Part shown: positions 45,916 to 53,017 of the stretch, in pieces
Position numbering within the stretch: position 1 is the first letter of the stretch
Layout of the letters: each line of letters begins with the position of its first letter
Assembly: GCA_038214295.1 (NCBI GenBank)
Contig: JBBQSA010000011.1
Span: forward strand, 1 to 64,000
Origin: SHZI01 sp038214295
GTDB taxonomy: Bacteria > Pseudomonadota > Gammaproteobacteria > Steroidobacterales > GCA-2729495
Direction: 5' to 3'
Length of the DNA: 64,000 nucleotides
Notes under the pieces: generated by a model
What the model saw: only the letters and a program-made list of their open reading frames with translations
Database searches by the model: none
What the model was told of the DNA's origin: nothing
Translations under genes and position numbers: made by a program

Positions 45916-47120
45916 CAGTCGCTGCGCGAGGCGGCCTTCGGGCGGGGATCGAGGCCGATGGAGCGCGCGATGATCTCGCGCATCACCTCGGAGGAACCGG
46001 CGTAGATGCGCGACACTCGCGCGTCCCGGTACATGCGCGAGATGCGGTACTCGTCCATATAGCCCGCCCCGCCGTGCAGCTGGACGCACTCGTCGGTCAC
46101 GCGGCCCTCGAGCTCGCTGCAATAGAGCTTGGCCCGGGCCACGTCCGCAGCCGACAGCCGGCCGGCATTGAATTCCATGACGCAGTGATCGACGAACACC
46201 TGGGCGATGTCGATCTGCGTGCGCATGTCGGCCATCTTGAAACGGTTCACCTGGAAGTCGCCAACGGCCTGGCCGAAGATGCGCCGCTCCCGGATGTACT
46301 CCAGCGTGATGTCGAAGGCTACCTGGGCAGCGGCCACGTACTGGGCCGCGGAGATCAGCCGCTCCTCGACCAGGTACTGCATCAGGTAGTAGAAGCCGCG
46401 GGCCGGGTCGCCGAGAACGTTATCCTTCGGCACCCGCACGTTCTCGAAGAACAGCTCGGCCGTGTCCTGGGAATTCAGGCCCATCTTCTTGAGGTTCCGG
46501 CCCCGGGCGAAGCCGTCCATGCCGCGCTCAACCAGGAACAGGCCAAGCTGGCGGCCACCCTCGTTGGCGGGAGCCGTGCGCGCCGCCACCACGAAAAGGT
46601 CACCGTTGATGCCATTGGAGATGTAGGTCTTGGCGCCGTTCAACAGGAAGTGATCACCCCGGTCCTCGGCGCGGGTCTTCATGCCGGCGAGGTCGCTGCC
46701 CGCACCCGGCTCGGTCATCGCGATGCCAAGGATCGTGTCGCCGGCGGCGCAGCCGGGCAGGAAGCGGCGTTTCTGCTCCGCGGTGCCCAGCCCCTCGATG
46801 TAAGGGGCGACGAGCCGGGAATGCAGCGTGAAATACAGGCCGCTGTCCCCGTGGCGCAGATTCTCCTCGATCAGGACCTGCTCATAGCGGAAGTCCCGGA
46901 TGCCGGCGCCGCCGTACTCCTCGGCGGCCTGCATCAGCAGCAGCCCCTGGGCGCCGCCCTTGCGGAAGATCTCCCGGTCCACCTGCCCCTGCTCGTGCCA
47001 CCGGTCCCGGTGGGGCTCGACTTCCTTCTGGAAGAAGCGCCGCGCCGAGTCGCGGAACATCTCGTGCTCAGGCTCGAAATGGTGCCGCTGCATGCTGGTG
47101 GCGCCGGGCCCGCGCGTCAC
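45915..47120 (-). CDS. Acyl-CoA dehydrogenase
   Basis: 401 residues from a GTG at 47120 that overlaps the upstream stop (GTGA); an ATG nine codons later (47093) is the alternative and gives the more usual N-terminus (QRHHFEPEHEMFRDSARRF). FAD/substrate motifs: GIAMTEPGAGSDLAGM, LNGAKTYISNG, FGQAVGDFQVNRFKMADM, QLHGGAGYMDEYRISRMYRDAR, and the end region SRIYAGSSEVMREIIARSIG with the catalytic Glu in the usual place. First oxidation step of beta-oxidation, likely medium to long chain. Co-expressed with the FadJ-type enzyme and thiolase. Confidence 0.95.
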   Translation of the reverse strand: MTRGPGATSMQRHHFEPEHEMFRDSARRFFQKEVEPHRDRWHEQGQVDREIFRKGGAQGLLLMQAAEEYGGAGIRDFRYEQVLIEENLRHGDSGLYFTLHSRLVAPYIEGLGTAEQKRRFLPGCAAGDTILGIAMTEPGAGSDLAGMKTRAEDRGDHFLLNGAKTYISNGINGDLFVVAARTAPANEGGRQLGLFLVERGMDGFARGRNLKKMGLNSQDTAELFFENVRVPKDNVLGDPARGFYYLMQYLVEERLISAAQYVAAAQVAFDITLEYIRERRIFGQAVGDFQVNRFKMADMRTQIDIAQVFVDHCVMEFNAGRLSAADVARAKLYCSELEGRVTDECVQLHGGAGYMDEYRISRMYRDARVSRIYAGSSEVMREIIARSIGLDPRPKAASRSD

Positions 47121-49306
47121 GCAGCCGAGCGCGACGCGCCCGCCACGGCTCGCGGGTAGAAAAGCTCGTTCCGGTCAGCCCGCGCCCGCAGGGTGTCCGG
47201 CACCCGGAAGCGGGGCCCGTAGGCCGCCGCGAGCCGGTCGCACTCCGCCACAAATTGCGGCAGGCCGACGGTCTCGATGAACGAGAGCGTGCCGCCCGTC
47301 CAGGGCGGATAGCCCCAGCCGAGGATCGAGCCGATGTCCGCGTCGGCTGGCTCTGTGACAACGCCCTCGTCGAAGCAACGGTAGGACTCCAGGGCCTGGA
47401 TGTAGAGCAGGCGCTTCTTCACCTCCTCCACGTCCGGCTGGGCTGACGCCGGCGGGTAGACGCCCGCGATACCGGGCCAGAGGAACTTCTTCCCGTCTTT
47501 CGGGTACTCGTAGAAGCCCTTGCCGTACTTCTTGCCCTTGCGGTCCAGCTGCTCCGCGAATTTCAGCGCGACGGCGATGGCGGACGGGCCCGTGTACTTG
47601 TCACCGAGGTCCACCTGCGTCTGCTTGTGGATCTTCGCGGAGAGTTCCAGGCTCACCTCGTCGTGCACGGCCAGCGGGCCGACCGGCATGCCCGCCTGCT
47701 TGCCGGCGTTCTCGATCAAGGCTGGCAGGACGCCCTCCTGCAACAGCGCCATGCCCTCGTTGCAGTAGGTCATGAAGACGCGACTCGTGTAGAAGCCCCG
47801 GCTGTCGTTGACGACGATCGGCGTCTTGCGGATCCGGGCCACGTAGTCGAGCGCTTTCGCCAGGCACTCATCGGAGGTCTTGCTGCCCAGGATTACCTCG
47901 ACGAGCGGCATCTTGTCGACCGGCGAGAAGAAGTGCAGGCCGATGAAGCTCGCCGGCCGCTGCGAGGCCTCGGCGAGGCCCGTGATCGGCAGTGTGGAGG
48001 TGTTGGAGGCAAAGACGGCCGTGGCGGAGATCACCGCCTCGGTTTTCCGGGTGACGTCGGCCTTGATCTCGCGGCTCTCGAACACCGCCTCGATGACGAG
48101 TTCGCAGCCCTTGAGGTCTGCGTACTCCGATGTGGTGTGGATACGGCCAAGGATCGCCTCCATCTCGGCGGCCATCGTGCGCCCCTGGTCCACGCGCTTC
48201 TGCAGCAGCGCCCGCGAATAGTCCTTGCCCTTATCCGCCACCTCCAGGGTCGTGTCGAGCAGTACCACGTCCATGCCGGCCCGGGCCGACACATAGGCGA
48301 TCCCCGCCCCCATCATCCCGGCGCCCAGCATGCCGAGGCGCGTGACCTGGGACTTCGGCACGCCGGCCGGGCGGCGCACCAGCTTGTCGGCGGCGCCCTT
48401 GTTGATGAACAGCGTGCGGGTCATGTTCCGGTACACGGGATTCATCAGCAGGGTGGTGAAGTAGCGCGCCTCGATCCGGAGCCCGGTATCGAAGGGCACG
48501 AGGCTGCCCTCGTAGACGGCAGACAGGATCGCGATGGGCGCCGGGTAGTTGTGCTGGGTCTTGTCGGCGATCAGGGCCGAGCCCGCCATGAAGGTCTGCT
48601 GGATGCCCGGGTGCAGCGCGCCCGCGCCGCCGGGCCACCGAAAGCCCTTCTTGTCCCAGGGCTGCACCGGGTCCGCGGCCTCCTTGAGCCATTTCCGTGC
48701 CACGTTCACCACGTCGGCGGCGGGCGCGAGGGCATGCACGATCCCCAGGGCCTTCGCCTTCGCGGGCTCCACGTGGGTTCCCTGGGTCATCAGCTCCAGC
48801 GCAGGCTGGATACCGATCAGGCGCGGCAGGCGCTGGGTGCCGCCGGCGCCCGGCAGCAAGCCGACCTGGACTTCGGGCAGGCCAACCACGGCCTTCGGAT
48901 CGTCACTGAGGACGCGGAAATGACAGGCAAGGCACAGCTCGAGCCCGCCGCCGAGCGCCGTGCCGTTGATCGCGGCGGCGACAGGCTTGCCGCAGGTCTC
49001 GAGCTTGCGGAGCGCAGCCGCGTAGCGGCTGATCTCGCGCATGAGTTCCGGTCCGGACACGCCGCTGCCGTAGATGTTGACGATGTCCATCAGGTCGGCG
49101 CCGGCGATAAAGGCGGCCTTGCCGGAGGTGATGACGGCCGCCTTGATGGCCGCGTCGGTCGCAATGCGCTCGACGGCGGCAACGAGCTCGGTCGTGAATG
49201 CCGGGGTGATGACGTTCATCGACCGGCCCGGCAGGTCGATGGTGAGGGTCGCGATGCCGCCGGCATCGACGTCGATGCGGATCGCCTGGTTTACTGGCTT
49301 GCTCAT
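47117..49306 (-). CDS. fadJ: Multifunctional enoyl-CoA hydratase / 3-hydroxyacyl-CoA dehydrogenase
   Basis: 729 residues. N-terminal crotonase domain (about 1-200) has both catalytic glutamates, in NGTALGGGLELCLACHF and GLPEVQVGLLPGAGG. The linker is followed by the 3-hydroxyacyl-CoA dehydrogenase NAD fold, LGMLGAGMMGAGIAYVSARAG near 323-343, then HFFSPVDKMPLVEVI and the C-terminal domains with GKGFYEYPKDG. Carries out the second and third steps of beta-oxidation in the cytoplasm. The start at 49306 is 2 nt after the thiolase stop; upstream in-frame codons fall within the thiolase gene. Named fadJ because it is FadJ/FadB-like; which one cannot be decided. Confidence 0.94.
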   Translation of the reverse strand: MSKPVNQAIRIDVDAGGIATLTIDLPGRSMNVITPAFTTELVAAVERIATDAAIKAAVITSGKAAFIAGADLMDIVNIYGSGVSGPELMREISRYAAALRKLETCGKPVAAAINGTALGGGLELCLACHFRVLSDDPKAVVGLPEVQVGLLPGAGGTQRLPRLIGIQPALELMTQGTHVEPAKAKALGIVHALAPAADVVNVARKWLKEAADPVQPWDKKGFRWPGGAGALHPGIQQTFMAGSALIADKTQHNYPAPIAILSAVYEGSLVPFDTGLRIEARYFTTLLMNPVYRNMTRTLFINKGAADKLVRRPAGVPKSQVTRLGMLGAGMMGAGIAYVSARAGMDVVLLDTTLEVADKGKDYSRALLQKRVDQGRTMAAEMEAILGRIHTTSEYADLKGCELVIEAVFESREIKADVTRKTEAVISATAVFASNTSTLPITGLAEASQRPASFIGLHFFSPVDKMPLVEVILGSKTSDECLAKALDYVARIRKTPIVVNDSRGFYTSRVFMTYCNEGMALLQEGVLPALIENAGKQAGMPVGPLAVHDEVSLELSAKIHKQTQVDLGDKYTGPSAIAVALKFAEQLDRKGKKYGKGFYEYPKDGKKFLWPGIAGVYPPASAQPDVEEVKKRLLYIQALESYRCFDEGVVTEPADADIGSILGWGYPPWTGGTLSFIETVGLPQFVAECDRLAAAYGPRFRVPDTLRARADRNELFYPRAVAGASRSAA

Positions 49307-49308
49307 GG

Positions 49309-50517
49309 TCAGACCCGCTCGATGATGGTGGCGGTGCCCATGCCGGCACCGATGCACAGGTTGATCAGCGCCGTGCTTTTCTGCCGGCGCTCCAGCTCGT
49401 CGAGGACGGTGCCGAGGATCATCGCACCGGTGGCGCCGAGTGGGTGCCCCATCGCGATCGCCCCGCCGTTGACGTTGATCCGGTCGTGGGGAATCTCCAG
49501 CTCCTGCATGAAGCGCAGGACAACGGACGCGAAGGCCTCGTTCAGCTCGAAGAGGTCGATGTCCCCGGCCTGCATCCCGCAGCGCTTGAGCACCTTCCGG
49601 GCCGACGGCCCCGGCCCGGTGAGCATGATCGTGGGCTCCGAGCCAATCGACGCGAAGCCGACGATGCGGGCCCGGGGCTTCAGCCCCAACGCCTTGCCCA
49701 TCTCCCGGCTGCCGACGAGGACGCCCGCGGCGCCGTCGACGATCCCCGAGGAGTTGCCGCCGGTGTGCACGTGGTTAATGCGCTCCACTTCCGGGTAGCG
49801 CTGCAGGGCCACGGAATCGAAACCGAACTGCTCGCCCATCGTCGTGAATGCGGGCTTGAGCTCGGCAAGCCCGGCCGCCGTCGTGTCCGGGCGCATGTGC
49901 TCGTCCTGCGCCAGCAGCGTGAAGCCGAGAGAGTCCCGGATCGGCAGCACAGACTTGGTGAACCAGCCAGAAGACCAGGCGTGCGCGGCGCGTTTCTGGC
50001 TTTCTGCCGCGTAGGCGTCGCAGTCCTCGCGGCTGATGCCGTACTTGGTGGCGATCAGGTCGGCGCCGATCCCCTGCGGGGCGAAGTAGGTCTTGTAGGC
50101 CACGTGGGGGTCGCTCGCCATCGCGCCGCCGTCGGAACCCATGGGCACGCGGGACATGGATTCGACACCGCCGCCGATGCACAGGTCAGACTGGCCGGAC
50201 ATGACCTGGGCCGCCGCCGTGTTCACCGCCTCGAGGCCCGAGGCGCAGAAGCGGTTCAGCTGCTTGCCCGGCACGTTCTCGGCGTAGTCGGCGTTCAGCA
50301 CGGCAACGCGGGCGATGTCTGCGCCCTGCTCGCCCACCGGCGACACGCAGCCCATAATCACGTCGTCGAGGCGACTCGTGTCCAGCTGGTTCCGGTCACG
50401 CAGCGCCTTCAGCACCTGGGTCAGGAGCTCGATGGGCGTGACCTCGTGAAGGGAGCCGTTCGGCTTGCCGCGCCCACGGGGCGTGCGGACATGATCGTAG
50501 ATGAAGGCGTCAGCCAT
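49309..50517 (-). CDS. Acetyl-CoA C-acyltransferase (thiolase)
   Basis: 402 residues. Acyl-binding Cys91 in NRFCASGLEAVNTAA, the NEAFA block, catalytic His in GGAIAMGHPLGATGAMI and second Cys in CIGAGMGTATIIERV. Performs thiolytic release of acetyl-CoA (or propionyl-CoA) in beta-oxidation. First gene of the operon thiolase, FadJ-type enzyme, acyl-CoA dehydrogenase, racemase, hydrolase, acyl-CoA ligase, MAPEG, with gaps of only a few bases. The pair thiolase plus FadJ-type enzyme corresponds to a fadIJ-like unit. Confidence 0.95.
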   Translation of the reverse strand: MADAFIYDHVRTPRGRGKPNGSLHEVTPIELLTQVLKALRDRNQLDTSRLDDVIMGCVSPVGEQGADIARVAVLNADYAENVPGKQLNRFCASGLEAVNTAAAQVMSGQSDLCIGGGVESMSRVPMGSDGGAMASDPHVAYKTYFAPQGIGADLIATKYGISREDCDAYAAESQKRAAHAWSSGWFTKSVLPIRDSLGFTLLAQDEHMRPDTTAAGLAELKPAFTTMGEQFGFDSVALQRYPEVERINHVHTGGNSSGIVDGAAGVLVGSREMGKALGLKPRARIVGFASIGSEPTIMLTGPGPSARKVLKRCGMQAGDIDLFELNEAFASVVLRFMQELEIPHDRINVNGGAIAMGHPLGATGAMILGTVLDELERRQKSTALINLCIGAGMGTATIIERV

Positions 50518-50570
50518 GGGAGTCCCCTGTCGTTCTGGTTATTGGGCGGCGGCGGGACCCTTCTGTGGGT

Positions 50571-50639
50571 CGGCGCCGGCACCAGGCCCAAGCCTACGCC
50601 CGCGGACCCGATTCAGGAAATGCCCCGGTGCCGGCGCCG
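50571..50639. repeat. 13-bp inverted repeat between glutamine-synthetase-like and thiolase genes
   Basis: Perfect arms CGGCGCCGGCACC (50571-50583) and GGTGCCGGCGCCG (50627-50639) with a 43-nt spacer, in the 130-bp gap between two co-directional minus-strand genes. Each arm also contains the palindrome GGCGCC or GCCGGC. No T run. It could end the upstream transcript or be a regulator site for the beta-oxidation operon; undecided. Confidence 0.4.
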
Positions 50640-50647
50640 GAACCAGG

Positions 50648-52039
50648 TCAGACGGCGCCCAGGTACCACTCGTAGTCGAGCCCCGGCACCTCAGCGTGGT
50701 AGGCCTCCGCCTCGAAGCGCCGCGCCGCGCCGTAGACCCGGCAGAACTCCGCGCCAAAGTAGTCTGGCCACAGCTCGCTCGCGTCAAAGGCGGCCAGGGC
50801 AGTCTCCCAGCGGGGCGAGGTGCCCGTGGGCGGGCTCACGGCCTCGCCTTCCCGGACCATGGGCGGCGGCTCGACCCGCGCGGTGATGCCCGCGTGGGCG
50901 GCCGCCAGGATGGCCGCCATCGCCAGGTAGGGGTTGCAGTCAGCGCCGGCCACCCGGTGCTCGAGGCGCACGTTGGCATCGTCAGAGGTGGGAATGCGCA
51001 GCGCGACCTGCCGGTGATTCGGCCCCCAGTTCGGGGCGATGGGCACGAAGAAGCCGGGCCGGAAACGCCGGTAGGAGTTCGCATTGGGGGCGAAGATAGC
51101 CAGGGACTCCGGGATCGCCGCCAGCATGCCGCCCACCGCGTGCCGCAGCGTGTCCGGATAGGCGTCCGGGGTCAGCACCGGCGGGTGCGGGGCAAAGACA
51201 TTACGCCCGTCCCGGTCGAGCAGGCTGAAGTGCACATGCATGCCAGAACCGTCCAGGTCCCGGAACGGCTTCGCCATGAAGGTGGCGGCGAGCCCCTGCT
51301 GGCGGGCGCTGCCGCGAATGAGCCGCCGCAGGAGGATGGCATGGTCGCAGGCGGCGAGCGCGTCGTTCTCGTGATGCAGGTTCACCTCGAACTGGCCCGC
51401 GCCGTACTCGGACACGATGGCGCCCGCCGGCACGCCCTGGATCTCCGCCGCCGACGACACCTGCGCGAAGAAGTCGTCCAGGTCGTGCAGGTCCTCGAGG
51501 CTGTAGGCCCGGGGACCGGCCGGACGGCGGCTGCTGCCAGGCACCTGACCCGCGCGCGTGCGGGGCACCTCGCCGCTCACGTCATCCAGCAGGTAGAACT
51601 CGTACTCGACGGCGACGACCGCCGTGAGTCCGAGATCGGCAAAGCGTGCCAGCACGCGGGCGAGTACGTGACGGGCGTCGGCGAAGTACGGCCGGCCGTC
51701 GCGCTCGTACATGGAGATCAGGCACTGGCCGAGCGGCATCTTCGACCAGGGCACCGGGGCGAGGGAGCCGGGCACTGGCAGGCAGACGTAGTCGGGGTCA
51801 CCGTCGTCGCTGCCATGAACGAGGCCATCGATGAGGGAACCCCGGCTGTCGAGCAGTATCCCGGTGGCAGGAAAGGAGATGCCATCGCGGTACAGGCCGG
51901 CGAGCTCGCGGCGGCTGACGCGCTTGCCGCGCAGAATGGCGTTGAGGTCCGGCAGCAGCAGCTCGACCGCGCGAACCCCGGGATTGGCAGCGAGGAAGCT
52001 GGCGGCCTCCGGCGGCACTTCTTTGCGTTTGGTGGTCAT
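50648..52039 (-). CDS. Glutamine synthetase-like ligase (gamma-glutamylputrescine synthetase type)
   Basis: 463 residues of the GS class. N-terminal beta-grasp segment (LLLPDLNAILRGKRVSRREL). Catalytic domain: VAVEYEFYLLD (metal Glu), EYGAGQFEVNLHHENDAL, MAKPFRDLDGSGMHVHFSL (ATP/metal), FAPNANSYRRFRPGFFVP, and RLEHRVAGADCNPYLAMAAIL. It lacks the adenylylation loop and dodecamer features of GlnA and is closer to PuuA-type gamma-glutamyl-amine ligases. Could ligate glutamate to putrescine or another amine. No other puu genes are nearby. Divergent from purU. Confidence 0.9.
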   Translation of the reverse strand: MTTKRKEVPPEAASFLAANPGVRAVELLLPDLNAILRGKRVSRRELAGLYRDGISFPATGILLDSRGSLIDGLVHGSDDGDPDYVCLPVPGSLAPVPWSKMPLGQCLISMYERDGRPYFADARHVLARVLARFADLGLTAVVAVEYEFYLLDDVSGEVPRTRAGQVPGSSRRPAGPRAYSLEDLHDLDDFFAQVSSAAEIQGVPAGAIVSEYGAGQFEVNLHHENDALAACDHAILLRRLIRGSARQQGLAATFMAKPFRDLDGSGMHVHFSLLDRDGRNVFAPHPPVLTPDAYPDTLRHAVGGMLAAIPESLAIFAPNANSYRRFRPGFFVPIAPNWGPNHRQVALRIPTSDDANVRLEHRVAGADCNPYLAMAAILAAAHAGITARVEPPPMVREGEAVSPPTGTSPRWETALAAFDASELWPDYFGAEFCRVYGAARRFEAEAYHAEVPGLDYEWYLGAV

Positions 52040-52100
52040 GGATTCCCCCGGGATTCCCCCGGGCGTCGATTCTGACCAATCCCGGCCGCCGCGTCGATCC

Positions 52101-52109
52101 TGCTACCAT
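52101..52109 (+). promoter_or_regulatory. Candidate extended -10 for purU
   Basis: TGCTACCAT fits TGnTAnnnT and ends 9 bp before the purU ATG at 52119, which would make the message almost leaderless. It resembles the boxes at 15332 and 18682. Assigned on pattern and position only. Confidence 0.3.
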
Positions 52110-52118
52110 TCGGATCGC

Positions 52119-52979
52119 ATGTCCGACGCGCATTCCTTCATTTTGACCGTGGTTTGTCCCGATACCGTCGGGATCGTCGCCGCAGTGGCCGGGTACCTCA
52201 CCGACCAGCATTTCTTCATCGAGGAATCCACCCACTTTGGCGACGCCGACACCGGCACCTTCTTCATGCGCACCCGGTTTATACCCCGCGAGGTGGACTT
52301 CTCCCGCGGTGCCTTTGCTGCCGGCTTTGCCGGTATCGCCGCCCGCTTCTGCATGGACTGGCAGGTCTACGACACCCGCGTCCTGCCCCGCGTCCTGATC
52401 ATGGCCTCCAAGTACGACCACTGCCTCAATGACCTGCTGTACCGCTACCGGACGGGAGCGCTCCGGATGACGATCCCGGCGATCGTTTCCAACCACATGG
52501 ATCTCGCTGGCCTGGCCAGCTGGCACAAGGTGCCCTACTTCCACGTGCCCGTGACGCCGGAGAACAAGTCGGCAGCCGAGGCGCGCCTGATGGAGATCAC
52601 CGACGACACCCGGGCCGACCTGATCGTCCTGGCGCGCTACATGCAGATCCTGTCCCCCGCCCTGTGCGCACAGTACCCGGGCCGGATCATCAACATCCAC
52701 CACTCGTTCCTGCCGGGCTTCAAGGGCGCCAGGCCCTACCACGAGGCGCACCGGCGCGGCGTGAAACTGATCGGCGCGACGGCCCACTACGTCACGGCCG
52801 ACCTCGACGAGGGCCCGATCATCGAGCAGGCTGTCGAGCGCGCCGACCACACGATGTCGCCCGACGATCTCGCCGCGATTGGCCGCGACGTGGAGTCACT
52901 CACGCTGGCCCGGGCGGTCAAGCTCCAGCTGGAGCACCGGGTTTTCGTGAACGGAACGAAGACGGTCGTCCTGCGCTGA
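52119..52979 (+). CDS. purU: Formyltetrahydrofolate deformylase
   Basis: Hydrolyses 10-formyl-THF to formate and THF, balancing one-carbon pools and supplying formate for PurT. 286 residues. The N-terminal ACT domain (FILTVVCPDTVGIVAAVAGYL, about 6-85) precedes the formyltransferase-fold domain: VLIMASKYDHCLNDLLYRYR, IPAIVSNHMD, ARYMQILSP, NIHHSFLPGFKGARPYHEA with the catalytic Asn-His, and HYVTADLDEGPIIEQ with the catalytic Asp. The start at 52119 gives the ACT domain in full; upstream open frame lacks similarity. No clear Shine-Dalgarno. Confidence 0.96.
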   Translation: MSDAHSFILTVVCPDTVGIVAAVAGYLTDQHFFIEESTHFGDADTGTFFMRTRFIPREVDFSRGAFAAGFAGIAARFCMDWQVYDTRVLPRVLIMASKYDHCLNDLLYRYRTGALRMTIPAIVSNHMDLAGLASWHKVPYFHVPVTPENKSAAEARLMEITDDTRADLIVLARYMQILSPALCAQYPGRIINIHHSFLPGFKGARPYHEAHRRGVKLIGATAHYVTADLDEGPIIEQAVERADHTMSPDDLAAIGRDVESLTLARAVKLQLEHRVFVNGTKTVVLR

Positions 52980-53017
52980 CGATACGTTGGCGAAGCCGGC
53001 CCGGCCGCCCGCCCCGC

